64,000 bases of DNA from an uncultured Eubacteriales bacterium (GTDB lineage Bacteria > Bacillota > Clostridia > Oscillospirales > Oscillospiraceae). The stretch is taken from NCBI GenBank assembly GCA_900546515.1, contig URDG01000003.1:43262-107261 (forward strand), read 5' to 3'. Every line of letters begins with the position of its first letter. Position 1 is the stretch's first letter. This document shows, one piece after another, positions 17,338 to 25,068 of this stretch. The notes beneath the pieces are model-generated. The model ran no database searches. It saw only the letters and a program-made list of their open reading frames with translations, and had not been told where the DNA came from. Both the position numbers and the translations under genes were made by a program.

Positions 17338-18276
17338 ATGAATAAACGGATTTGCGTTATTGGCGGTGGCGCTTGGGGTGAGAACCATATTCGCACATTG
17401 AAGGAACTTGGAATGCTGGCCGCAGTAGTTGAAACCGATGATGTTAGACGAAATTATATAGAAGAAAAGTATCACTGTATATGTTACAAGAATACTGAAG
17501 AAGCAGTGATAGAGCGATATGATGGATATGTTGTTGCTGCACCCGCAGAGCTTCATTTCAAAATCGGACGCAAGCTATTGATGGCGGGACTTCCAACGCT
17601 CATAGAGAAGCCGATGACACTGAACTCACAAGACGCAATGGAACTCGTAAGTATTGCAGAACGTGGGCACGTGCCGTTTATGGTAGCACACATTTTGCTG
17701 TTTCATCCAGCAATAAACAAGATAAAAGAGTTAATTGACAGAGGAAAAATCGGTAAGCTCTTTTATCTATATTCAACGAGAATAAAATTTGGTGTTGTGC
17801 GAACAGAAGAAAATGTCTTTTGGTCTTTTGCACCGCACGATTTGGCGGTGCTGGACTATCTTGTGGGTGCGCCTGCAAATAATATCAGGGTTTCTAAAGG
17901 AAACTTCCTACAAGATAATATATGTGACTATGCCACAGCAGAATTGGATTACCCAAACAATGTGAAAGCGCATATATTTACCTCGTGGCTGCACCCATTT
18001 AAAGAGCAACGGCTTGTGGTGGTCGGCAGTGACGGGATGCTATGGTTTAATGATGCAACGGATAAGAAAATATATTTCAGCGGTAAGCGAGTTGGATGGG
18101 AATCGAGATGTCCAGTTTTGATTCAGAGCGAGACCGAAGAGATTCCATATAAACATGCACTTCCATTGACAGAAGAACTCAAGTATTTTGCAAATCATTT
18201 ACAGACAGAACCGAGTATTTCCACGGGTAAAGATGGATACAGAATTGTGAAAATGCTGGAAGAAGTACAGAATTAA
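17338..18276 (+). CDS. wbpB: UDP-GlcNAcA 3-dehydrogenase, WbpB/WlbA-like
   Basis: A 312-residue Gfo/Idh/MocA oxidoreductase. The nucleotide motif is VIGGGAWGENHIRTL (about 7-21) and the family signature is LIEKPMTL near 95-102, followed by the HILLFHPAINKIKELI and FWSFAPHDLAVLDYL blocks. In the 2,3-diamino uronic acid pathway this enzyme oxidises C3 of UDP-GlcNAcA to the 3-keto form. It sits directly after the C6 dehydrogenase and before the acetyltransferase and aminotransferase, the same order as in wbp and wlb loci. Confidence 0.87.
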   Translation: MNKRICVIGGGAWGENHIRTLKELGMLAAVVETDDVRRNYIEEKYHCICYKNTEEAVIERYDGYVVAAPAELHFKIGRKLLMAGLPTLIEKPMTLNSQDAMELVSIAERGHVPFMVAHILLFHPAINKIKELIDRGKIGKLFYLYSTRIKFGVVRTEENVFWSFAPHDLAVLDYLVGAPANNIRVSKGNFLQDNICDYATAELDYPNNVKAHIFTSWLHPFKEQRLVVVGSDGMLWFNDATDKKIYFSGKRVGWESRCPVLIQSETEEIPYKHALPLTEELKYFANHLQTEPSISTGKDGYRIVKMLEEVQN

Positions 18277-18294
18277 GGACGGAATGACAGAATA

Positions 18295-18858
18295 ATGGAA
18301 TACTACATTCACAAGAGCAGCTTTATAGATGATGGCGTGTCAATTGGCAACGGAACGAAGATATGGTGCTTTTGCCACATCCAGCATGGGGCAAAAATTG
18401 GATGTAACTGCACGTTGGGGCAGAATGTGAATGTATCCAATGATGTGACCGTAGGTGATGGTTGCAAACTGCAGAATAACGTCTCGCTATACGAGGGTGT
18501 GGAGTTGGAGGATTATGTATTTTGTGGTCCTTCGTGTGTATTTACGAATGATTTGACTCCGCGGGCAAAGCATCCTAAGGGACGTTCTGGCTATAAGAAG
18601 ACACTTGTTTGCCAAGGAGCTACCATAGGAGCAAATGCAACTATCGTTTGCGGGCATACTATCGGTTCATGTGCAATGGTTGCAGCTGGGGCAGTTGTTA
18701 CTAAAGATGTGCAGCCTTATGCGCTGGTGGCAGGTGTACCTGCTAAGCGCATAGGCTGGGTATGCGAGTGCGGTGAAGTATTAAGGGAAAGCCTGGTATG
18801 CGATATGTGTGGAAAGGTATATGCAGAGACAGAAAACGGCCTGGAGGAGTCAAAATGA
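18295..18858 (+). CDS. wbpD: UDP-2-acetamido-3-amino uronic acid N-acetyltransferase, WbpD/WlbB-like
   Basis: A 187-residue left-handed beta-helix acyltransferase with hexapeptide repeats running through most of the protein (IGNGTKIWCF, IGCNCTLGQNVNV, VGDGCKLQNNVSL, IGANATIVCGHTIG). It should acetylate the 3-amino group of UDP-GlcNAc3NA with acetyl-CoA. FCGPSCVFTNDLTPRAKHPKG is typical of this branch. The C-terminus carries a small cysteine motif (CECGEVL...CDMCGKVY) that may bind zinc. The stop overlaps the aminotransferase start (ATGA). Confidence 0.88.
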   Translation: MEYYIHKSSFIDDGVSIGNGTKIWCFCHIQHGAKIGCNCTLGQNVNVSNDVTVGDGCKLQNNVSLYEGVELEDYVFCGPSCVFTNDLTPRAKHPKGRSGYKKTLVCQGATIGANATIVCGHTIGSCAMVAAGAVVTKDVQPYALVAGVPAKRIGWVCECGEVLRESLVCDMCGKVYAETENGLEESK

Positions 18859-19979
18859 TGCAATTCAGAGATTTGAGAAAACAGTATCTTGCACTAAAAC
18901 CGCAAATTGATGCAGCTGTTGAAGAAGTTATGAATGAAGCTAATTTTGTTTCGGGTATTCAAGTGGAAGAGCTGGAAGAACGATTGGCAAATTATGTTGG
19001 TGTCAAACATTGTGTTAGCTGCGCCAACGGAACTGATGCATTAAAATTGGCAGAAATCGTGTGTGGCATTGGCGTGGGTGATGCGGTATTTGTGCCAGAC
19101 TTTACATTCTTTTCATCGGCAGAGACCGTTGCGGATTTAGGTGCAACACCGGTATTTGTCGATGTTGATGAAAACACATTTAATATTGACCCGTGTGCCC
19201 TCCAGACTGCTGTTGAGCGTGTTGAGCGTGAGGGAAAACTTGCGCTTAAAGCTGTAGTTGCTGTTGACTTGTTTGGGTTGCCCGCAAACTATGATAAAAT
19301 CAGAAAAATTGCTAACAAGTACGGACTGATGATTATAGAAGATGGTGCACAGGGGTTTGGCGGTAGCATGAATCACAAGCGAGCATGCTCATTTGGGGAC
19401 ATTGCAACAACTTCATTTTTCCCGGCTAAACCATTGGGGTGCTATGGCGATGGCGGTGCAGTGTTTACTAACGATGAGAAAGCAGATGAACTATTGAGGT
19501 CTTTGCGCGTACATGGGAAGAGTACGGATGACAAATATAACAATCTGCGCTTGGGAATGAATTCTCGCTTGGATACTATACAAGCTGCGATACTTAAAGT
19601 AAAACTAACGGCATTTGAAGAGTATGAGCTTGATGCGGTAAACAGAATAGCTCAAATGTATAATGATAGACTAAATAGAAGCTTTCTTACTCCAACAGTG
19701 CCTCAAGGTTTCTATTCAAGTTGGGCTCAGTACACAATTAGATTTGAAAATCAATCAACCAGAGATAAAACTCGTCAGATATTGAAAGACAACGGCATAC
19801 CGACAATGGTATATTATCCGCGCGGTATGCATGAACAAGGAGCATTTGAAAATATTCCGTATGATGGCCAGTGCCCACATACAGAGAAACTAAGCAGAAC
19901 GGTTATGTCATTGCCTATGCATCCTTATATGGAGGAAAAAGATGTGGACTTTATTTGCGCTAAACTTTTGAGCGTATAA
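18855..19979 (+). CDS. wbpE: UDP-3-keto uronic acid aminotransferase, WbpE/WlbC-like (DegT family)
   Basis: A PLP-dependent sugar aminotransferase of 374 residues. It has FRDLRKQYLALKPQIDAAVEE at the start, CANGTDALKLA, VPDFTFFSSAETVADLGATP, IEDGAQGFGG with the PLP-contacting aspartate, and the Schiff-base lysine in SFFPAKPLGCYGDGGAVF near 185. It converts the 3-keto sugar made by the WbpB-like enzyme into the 3-amino sugar. The ATG at 18855 follows GGAGGAG and overlaps the upstream stop; a longer in-frame start at 18798 lies inside the previous gene and has no ribosome binding site. Confidence 0.9.
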   Translation: MMQFRDLRKQYLALKPQIDAAVEEVMNEANFVSGIQVEELEERLANYVGVKHCVSCANGTDALKLAEIVCGIGVGDAVFVPDFTFFSSAETVADLGATPVFVDVDENTFNIDPCALQTAVERVEREGKLALKAVVAVDLFGLPANYDKIRKIANKYGLMIIEDGAQGFGGSMNHKRACSFGDIATTSFFPAKPLGCYGDGGAVFTNDEKADELLRSLRVHGKSTDDKYNNLRLGMNSRLDTIQAAILKVKLTAFEEYELDAVNRIAQMYNDRLNRSFLTPTVPQGFYSSWAQYTIRFENQSTRDKTRQILKDNGIPTMVYYPRGMHEQGAFENIPYDGQCPHTEKLSRTVMSLPMHPYMEEKDVDFICAKLLSV

Positions 19980-20094
19980 GAGTGTCTGTGCAATAGAAGT
20001 GTAAGGATTTATGAGTGGCTGTGACGAAAAGTGCGAAGTACGTGATGCGATGCTGAGCGTGTCAACACAATAGGGTATACGTTTGTCAGTATAA

Positions 20095-20113
20095 AACACG
20101 CAAAAAACGTGTT
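20095..20113. repeat. Short inverted repeat in the 220-base spacer before wecC
   Basis: AACACG (20095-20100) and CGTGTT (20108-20113) form a perfect six-base stem around a CAAAAAA loop. It lies in the non-coding spacer 19980-20202 at the right edge of the AT-rich segment. It has no T-run. I see no other feature in this spacer. Confidence 0.35.
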
Positions 20114-20202
20114 GCAATGCGCATTATGTAGGTAAATAACAAAGTAGTAGAAAAACAGCTTATAGAAGTCTGATATAGATAAGCGTCGAATAGGAGAAAG
20201 CT

Positions 20203-21417
20203 ATGAGAGTTTGTGTTGTTGGAACCGGATATATAGGTCTGCCCACCGCGCTGATGCTGGCGTCGCACGGTGTTGACGTTGAGGCTGTCGGGCATCATCA
20301 GTCCACCGTGGACAAGCTGCGCTGCGGGAACGTGACCTTTGAGGAAAAGGGGCTGCCGGAGCTTTTCGAGCAGGCGCGCGAGAGCGGGCACATCAATTTC
20401 CGCTGCGATTATCCCGCGGAGGACTTCTATATCATCACCGTGCCCACACCGTATCTGCCGGACAGCAAAAAGGTCGATGCGGCCGCGATAGTCGACGCAC
20501 TCCGCAATGTGCTCGCACACTGCAATGACGGCGCGATAATCGTGGTTGAGTCCACCATTTCTCCGGGCACCATCGACAGAGAGGTCCGCCCCGTCGTGGC
20601 GGAAAGCGGCAAGCATGTGCACCTCGCCCACGCGCCGGAGCGCATTATTCCCGGCAACATGCTCAAGGAGCTCATCCACAATTCCCGCACCATCGGCTGT
20701 GACGATATTGAGACCGGCGAGAAGATAAAGAACGTATACCTCTCGTTCTGTCAGGGCGACATCGTTATCACCGACATCAAGACGGCTGAGATGACCAAAG
20801 TCGTGGAGAACACCTTCCGCGATATAAACATCGCCTTTGCAAATGAGCTGGCCAAGATCTGCCGGAAGGGCGGAATGGACGTCAACGAGGTAATACGTAT
20901 TGCAAACAAGCACCCGCGTGTGAATATTCTCCAGCCCGGCCCCGGCGTCGGCGGACACTGCATATCCATCGATCCGTGGTTCCTTGTAGGCGACTTTCCG
21001 GAGGAGGCGCGCCTTATCCGCACCGCGCGCGAGATAAATTCCGCGATGCCTGCATATGTGCTCGACAGGATAGAGAGCGTAATGGAAGAAAAGGGCCTGC
21101 GCGACTATTCCCGCATCGGCCTGTACGGCTTGACCTACAAGGAAAACGTTGACGATACACGCGAGAGTCCGACGCTCCAGCTGCTTGAGGTAATGGAGCG
21201 GCGCGGCCTGCCCGCACCGATAGTCTATGACCCGATGGTCTCCGTCAAAAAGGCGGAGCGCCAGTGCTTTGACTATCAGGAATTCCTCGACGGGGCTGAC
21301 ATTATCGTTATACTTGTCGGCCACAGCCATATAAAAGAAAATCTCGATACGCTCAAGGGCAGAACGGTCCTTGACACGAGAAGTATAATACAGGACGGAA
21401 GCGCATACACGCTCTGA
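20203..21417 (+). CDS. wecC: UDP-N-acetyl-D-mannosamine dehydrogenase (WecC-like)
   Basis: A second nucleotide-sugar 6-dehydrogenase, 404 residues. The Rossmann motif is VVGTGYIGLPTALML (about 5-19), then VPTPYLPDSKKVD, VESTISPGTID and the catalytic cysteine in QPGPGVGGHCISIDPWFLVG near 253. The PGPGVGGHC and DPWF wording is characteristic of WecC, which oxidises UDP-ManNAc to UDP-ManNAcA. The next gene is a WecB-like 2-epimerase, giving the two-step route from UDP-GlcNAc. Composition is GC-rich again, unlike the preceding 7 kb. RBS AGGAG precedes the ATG. Confidence 0.9.
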   Translation: MRVCVVGTGYIGLPTALMLASHGVDVEAVGHHQSTVDKLRCGNVTFEEKGLPELFEQARESGHINFRCDYPAEDFYIITVPTPYLPDSKKVDAAAIVDALRNVLAHCNDGAIIVVESTISPGTIDREVRPVVAESGKHVHLAHAPERIIPGNMLKELIHNSRTIGCDDIETGEKIKNVYLSFCQGDIVITDIKTAEMTKVVENTFRDINIAFANELAKICRKGGMDVNEVIRIANKHPRVNILQPGPGVGGHCISIDPWFLVGDFPEEARLIRTAREINSAMPAYVLDRIESVMEEKGLRDYSRIGLYGLTYKENVDDTRESPTLQLLEVMERRGLPAPIVYDPMVSVKKAERQCFDYQEFLDGADIIVILVGHSHIKENLDTLKGRTVLDTRSIIQDGSAYTL

Positions 21418-21424
21418 AATTCAA

Positions 21425-21448
21425 TTCTCCCCGCGCAAACGGGGAGAA
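21425..21448 (+). promoter_or_regulatory. Strong hairpin between wecC and wecB
   Basis: TTCTCCCCG (21425-21433) and CGGGGAGAA (21440-21448) form a perfect nine-base stem with a six-base loop, eight bases after the wecC stop. No T-run follows, so it is not a standard terminator. It may stabilise or process the transcript, or damp expression of wecB, which lacks a recognisable ribosome binding site. Confidence 0.5.
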
Positions 21449-21468
21449 GCCGTTATTATAATGATGAT

Positions 21469-22563
21469 ATGAAAAAAATAATGCTGGTTTTCGGGACGCG
21501 CCCGGAGGCCATAAAAATGTGCCCGCTCGTAAATGAGCTGAAGACGAGAGAAAACGCCGAAGTCACTGTCTGCGTCACCGGGCAGCACAGGCAGATGCTC
21601 GACCAGGTGCTGGAGGCTTTCGGAGTCGTACCGGACTATGACCTGTCGATAATGAAGGATAAGCAGAGCCTTTTTGATATTACGACCAATATCCTGAACC
21701 GCATAAAGGCTGTGCTGGAGGAAGTGAGACCGGATGTCGTGCTGGTGCACGGAGACACATCGACGACGTTTGTCACGGCGCTCGCCTGCTTTTATCTCCA
21801 GATACCTGTCGGCCATGTTGAAGCCGGACTGAGGACATATGACATTATGTCGCCGTATCCGGAAGAATTCAACCGGCAGGCGGTGAGTATAATTTCGCAG
21901 TATAATTTTGCGCCCACGGAGTTGTCAAAGCAGAATCTCATCCGGGAGGGCAAGAAGCCGGAGACTATCTTTGTCACCGGCAACACTGCGATAGACGCGC
22001 TGAAAACGACAGTGCGCGCGGATTACTCCCATCCCGAACTTGACTGGGCGGACGGCAGCCGGCTGATAATTATCACGGCGCACCGCCGCGAAAACCTTGG
22101 GCAGCCGATGCACCATATGTTCCACGCCATAAGACGCATAATGGACGAGCATCCGGACGTCAAGGCCATATACCCCATTCATATGAACCCCGTCGTGCGT
22201 CAGGCCGCGGCGGAAGAGCTGGGCGGCTGCGGCAGGATACACATCATTGAGCCGCTTGAGGTGCTGGATTTCCACAACTTCCTCGCGCGCAGCTACCTCA
22301 TACTCACTGACAGCGGCGGCATACAGGAGGAAGCCCCGAGTCTCGGCAAACCGGTGCTTGTAATGCGCGACACGACCGAGCGTCCGGAGGGTATTGCGGC
22401 CGGAACGCTCAAGCTCGTCGGGACAGACGAGGAAACTATATATACCGAATTCAACCGCATGCTCTCTGACAGCGAGGCATACTCCAAAATGTCCCGTGCG
22501 TCGAACCCTTACGGCGACGGGCATGCCTGTGAGCGGATAGCGGATCTGCTGCTGGGCAGCTGA
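21469..22563 (+). CDS. wecB: UDP-N-acetylglucosamine 2-epimerase (WecB-like)
   Basis: A 364-residue non-hydrolysing 2-epimerase: VFGTRPEAIKMCPLV at the start, TGQHRQMLDQVLEAF, HGDTSTTF, HVEAGLRTYD, TGNTAIDAL, TAHRRENLG and LTDSGGIQEEAPSLGKPVLVMRDTTERPEG. It makes UDP-ManNAc from UDP-GlcNAc for the WecC-like enzyme next door. It could also act as the WbpI-type epimerase that turns UDP-GlcNAc3NAcA into the manno form, since no other candidate is present; that is inference. Upstream of the ATG there is a hairpin and a TATAAT-like stretch but no Shine-Dalgarno sequence. Confidence 0.92.
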   Translation: MKKIMLVFGTRPEAIKMCPLVNELKTRENAEVTVCVTGQHRQMLDQVLEAFGVVPDYDLSIMKDKQSLFDITTNILNRIKAVLEEVRPDVVLVHGDTSTTFVTALACFYLQIPVGHVEAGLRTYDIMSPYPEEFNRQAVSIISQYNFAPTELSKQNLIREGKKPETIFVTGNTAIDALKTTVRADYSHPELDWADGSRLIIITAHRRENLGQPMHHMFHAIRRIMDEHPDVKAIYPIHMNPVVRQAAAEELGGCGRIHIIEPLEVLDFHNFLARSYLILTDSGGIQEEAPSLGKPVLVMRDTTERPEGIAAGTLKLVGTDEETIYTEFNRMLSDSEAYSKMSRASNPYGDGHACERIADLLLGS

Positions 22564-22596
22564 ACGCCAAAAGAACGGAAGCGGGGGCAGAGCATT

Positions 22597-24066
22597 ATGA
22601 ACCGTGACAATTTCAGATTTGACAGCGGGATACTGGCTCTGCCGGAGAAATCTACCGCCGCAGGAAAGATCATAGAGATGGCGGTATATCTGCTGCTGAT
22701 GCTGCTTTTCCTGAGCATGGCCGTATCCATGTGCGGCTATGCCCCGCTGTCAGTCACACTTGCTGCGGCTGCGCTTGTTCTGATCCTGTGTTTCACCGGG
22801 CGGCGTGAATGGGACGCGCGTGCTGCGCTCCCTGCCATACTGCTGCTTGCGGCAGCTGTGCGCATAGCGTATATTTTCATAGTACCTACTCAGCCGGTGA
22901 GCGATTTTTCACTGCTCTACGAGAAGGCAAAGGACGCCGCCGCAGGCGATTTCGGCTTTGCATATGCGTCTGAGGGCTATTTTTCGTGGTGGCAGTATCA
23001 GATACCGTTTGTCCTGTATGAGGCGGCGGTGTACCGGGTCACATCTTCAATGGCGGCCCTGAAGCTGCTGAACGTGGTGTGGAGCGTCGGCATAGATTAC
23101 CTTATATACCGCATGGCGTCGCGCTTTCTGACAAAGCGCAGTTCTCTGCTCGCGGCATTTATGTATGCGGTCTATCCTGCGCAGATCATATATGCGTCTG
23201 TGCTCACAAACCAGCACATCTCAATGTTTTTCATGCTGCTTGGCATAGAACTGCTGCTCGGCGCAAGAACGTGGCGGGACTGCGCACTGTCCGGCGCTAT
23301 GCTGGGATTCGGCAACCTGATGCGCCCGGAGGCGGCTATAGTAGTCGCGGCGATAGTTTGCTGTGCGCTTTGCCGATTTATTGAGAGACCGGCGAAAAAG
23401 GCGCTTTTCAGGATGATTCTCATGCTTGCGGCGGTGCTGCTGGCATATTTTCTTGTGCAGAAGGCAGCGGAGCTTATACTCGGCCTTCTCGGAATGGCGC
23501 CATATGGCCTCGGCAATTCCGCGCCGGAATGGAAGCTCGTTGTTGGGCTCAATACCGAAACCGGCGGGCTGCTGTCAGACAGAGACGTGGCTGTGCTGGA
23601 CATAAGCGACAGCGCGCTGCGCCGTGAGAGGAGTCTTGCCATAGTGAAGAACTATCTTGACAGCTGCGGCGATCTCTTTGCGTTCTTTGCCGGAAAGTTT
23701 GAGTACTTCTGGGCGCGTATGGAGGACTACACTTTCACGCTCGGCGGAGTCAGCGTGTGGGACGAGGCTGTACCCGGTATCAGCTTTGAGGCGCTTGTTT
23801 CTGCGCTGAGCACGGTAGAGCTCACGATGCGCCTTGCCGCATATTTCCTTGCCGCAGGCGGCTGCGCATACTTTTCCGTTGCGGCGCTGAAAAAGCGCGG
23901 CGGGACGGGAAACCTGACTCCGCTGCTTACGGCGGCCGTATTGTGCGGCGTTGTGCTGGCATATCTCGTGATCGAGATACAGCCGCGCTACAGGTATATT
24001 GCAATGCCGTTTGTGTTCATAACAGCAGCTGCGGCGCACGGACGGATCCTGCGAAAAACACAATAG
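22597..24066 (+). CDS. GT-C type membrane glycosyltransferase (ArnT/PMT-like)
   Basis: A 489-residue protein with about eleven to twelve hydrophobic segments. After two N-terminal helices the loop QPVSDFSLLYEKAKDAAAGDF (about 100-120) carries the aspartate found in the first extracytoplasmic loop of GT39/GT83 enzymes, which use polyprenyl-phosphate sugars outside the membrane. NLMRPEAAIVVAA and IEIQPRYRYIAMPF fit this superfamily. It may add a side-branch sugar after flipping. It is the last gene before the terminator near 24.1 kb. A Wzy-type polymerase is less likely given the acidic loop, but not excluded. Confidence 0.72.
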   Translation: MNRDNFRFDSGILALPEKSTAAGKIIEMAVYLLLMLLFLSMAVSMCGYAPLSVTLAAAALVLILCFTGRREWDARAALPAILLLAAAVRIAYIFIVPTQPVSDFSLLYEKAKDAAAGDFGFAYASEGYFSWWQYQIPFVLYEAAVYRVTSSMAALKLLNVVWSVGIDYLIYRMASRFLTKRSSLLAAFMYAVYPAQIIYASVLTNQHISMFFMLLGIELLLGARTWRDCALSGAMLGFGNLMRPEAAIVVAAIVCCALCRFIERPAKKALFRMILMLAAVLLAYFLVQKAAELILGLLGMAPYGLGNSAPEWKLVVGLNTETGGLLSDRDVAVLDISDSALRRERSLAIVKNYLDSCGDLFAFFAGKFEYFWARMEDYTFTLGGVSVWDEAVPGISFEALVSALSTVELTMRLAAYFLAAGGCAYFSVAALKKRGGTGNLTPLLTAAVLCGVVLAYLVIEIQPRYRYIAMPFVFITAAAAHGRILRKTQ

Positions 24067-24108
24067 GGCGGCACTGCGCGATATGACTGCGCCGCTGCCT
24101 CGGACTAT

Positions 24109-24150
24109 GGCGAAGCGCACGCAGCTGCGTTTCGCCTGTATGTTTTCTTT
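24109..24150 (+). terminator. Rho-independent terminator of the polysaccharide operon
   Basis: GGCGAAGCGCA (24109-24119), a six-base loop and TGCGTTTCGCC (24126-24136) form an 11-base stem with one G-T pair. TGTATGTTTTCTTT follows. It lies between the last polysaccharide gene and the next promoter. Confidence 0.65.
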
Positions 24151-24174
24151 ACATACATGAATAGTGCCCGGTAC

Positions 24175-24202
24175 TTGCAAAAAAGAGCAGATATGATAAA
24201 AT
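24175..24202 (+). promoter_or_regulatory. SigA-type promoter before the rRNA methyltransferase gene
   Basis: TTGCAA (24175-24180), a 16-base spacer and TAAAAT (24197-24202), about 45 bases before the ATG at 24249. It would start the housekeeping operon after the upstream terminator. Confidence 0.5.
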
Positions 24203-24248
24203 ATTCTGGCAGACGCTATTTCCCGGCCGGGAGGAACGGACAGAGAGC

Positions 24249-24998
24249 ATGGACAAGATAACTTCACGTAAAAATGAATATATCCGCGCGCTGCGGCTGC
24301 TCGCATCTGACGGCACGTTCCGGCGTGAGCGCGGCGAATATATATGCGACGGAATAAAAACTCTCAAAGAAGCGCTGTGCTTCGGCGCGGAGGTGAGCTC
24401 CGTGCTGTGGAAAAACGGCGCGCAGTATGTCGAGGGGCTTGAGACGGGCGCGCAGTATATTGCCGGTGAGGAGCTGTTCGACTATGTCTCGCCCATGAAA
24501 AACAGCCCCGGGCCGCTGTTCACGGTGAAAATACCGGAGACGGATGCGGTCTCGGAGATAAAAAGGGCTATAGTGCTTGAAACAGTGCAGGACCCGGGCA
24601 ATGTCGGCACTGTGATACGCACGGCGAACGCTTTCGGTATGGACGCCGTGATACTCACGGGGGATTGCGCGGATATTTATAATCCCAAAACCGTGCGCGC
24701 GACGATGGGCGCGATATTCCGCCAGCGTGTCATAACATGTACGCTCGACGGGCTGCGCACGCTTCTGGAGAAAAACCGCCTGCCGCTGTACGGCGCAGCG
24801 CTTTCGGACCGTGCGCGCGACATACGCGGCGTTGAGCTGAAAAACGCGGCGGCCGCGATAGGCAGCGAGGGACAGGGACTCAGCCGCGCACTGCTGGACA
24901 TGTGCGAGAGCGAGCTTATCATACCGATGCAGCCCGGCAGCGAATCGCTCAACGCGGGTATCGCCGCGGCGGTCGTGATGTGGGAGATGTCAAGATAG
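24249..24998 (+). CDS. TrmH/SpoU-family RNA 2'-O-methyltransferase
   Basis: A 249-residue SPOUT methyltransferase. The N-terminal substrate-binding part has TSRKNEYIRALRLL and FLREGEY-like RRERGEYICDGIKTLKEAL. The C-terminal knotted SAM-binding domain has motif 1 VQDPGNVGTVIRTANAFG (about 118-135), motif 2 IGSEGQGLS (about 203) and motif 3 IIPMQPGSESLNAGIAAAVV (about 222). It should methylate a ribose in 23S rRNA or tRNA using S-adenosylmethionine. Family membership is clear; RlmB, TsnR-like and YsgA-like functions cannot be separated here. Confidence 0.88.
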   Translation: MDKITSRKNEYIRALRLLASDGTFRRERGEYICDGIKTLKEALCFGAEVSSVLWKNGAQYVEGLETGAQYIAGEELFDYVSPMKNSPGPLFTVKIPETDAVSEIKRAIVLETVQDPGNVGTVIRTANAFGMDAVILTGDCADIYNPKTVRATMGAIFRQRVITCTLDGLRTLLEKNRLPLYGAALSDRARDIRGVELKNAAAAIGSEGQGLSRALLDMCESELIIPMQPGSESLNAGIAAAVVMWEMSR

Positions 24999-25068
24999 AA
25001 TATCAGGGCGGCTCCGCCTGCGGCGGCAGCGGCCATGGAATAGATGCGCACGAGGGAGAGAGGCTGAT

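Larger units (their letters stand above)
12890..20200. other. AT-rich mosaic segment within the polysaccharide locus
   Basis: From about 12,890 to just before wecC the base composition drops. Hand counts of single 60-base lines give 22/60 G+C at 13,201 and 17/60 at 15,241, against 35/60 at 9,061. It holds the 3' part of a glycosyltransferase, the flippase, the TupA-like protein, the WbpA-B-D-E-like set and a 220-base spacer. No transposase or integrase lies at either edge, so homologous exchange of a cassette is the simplest reading. Confidence 0.75.
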
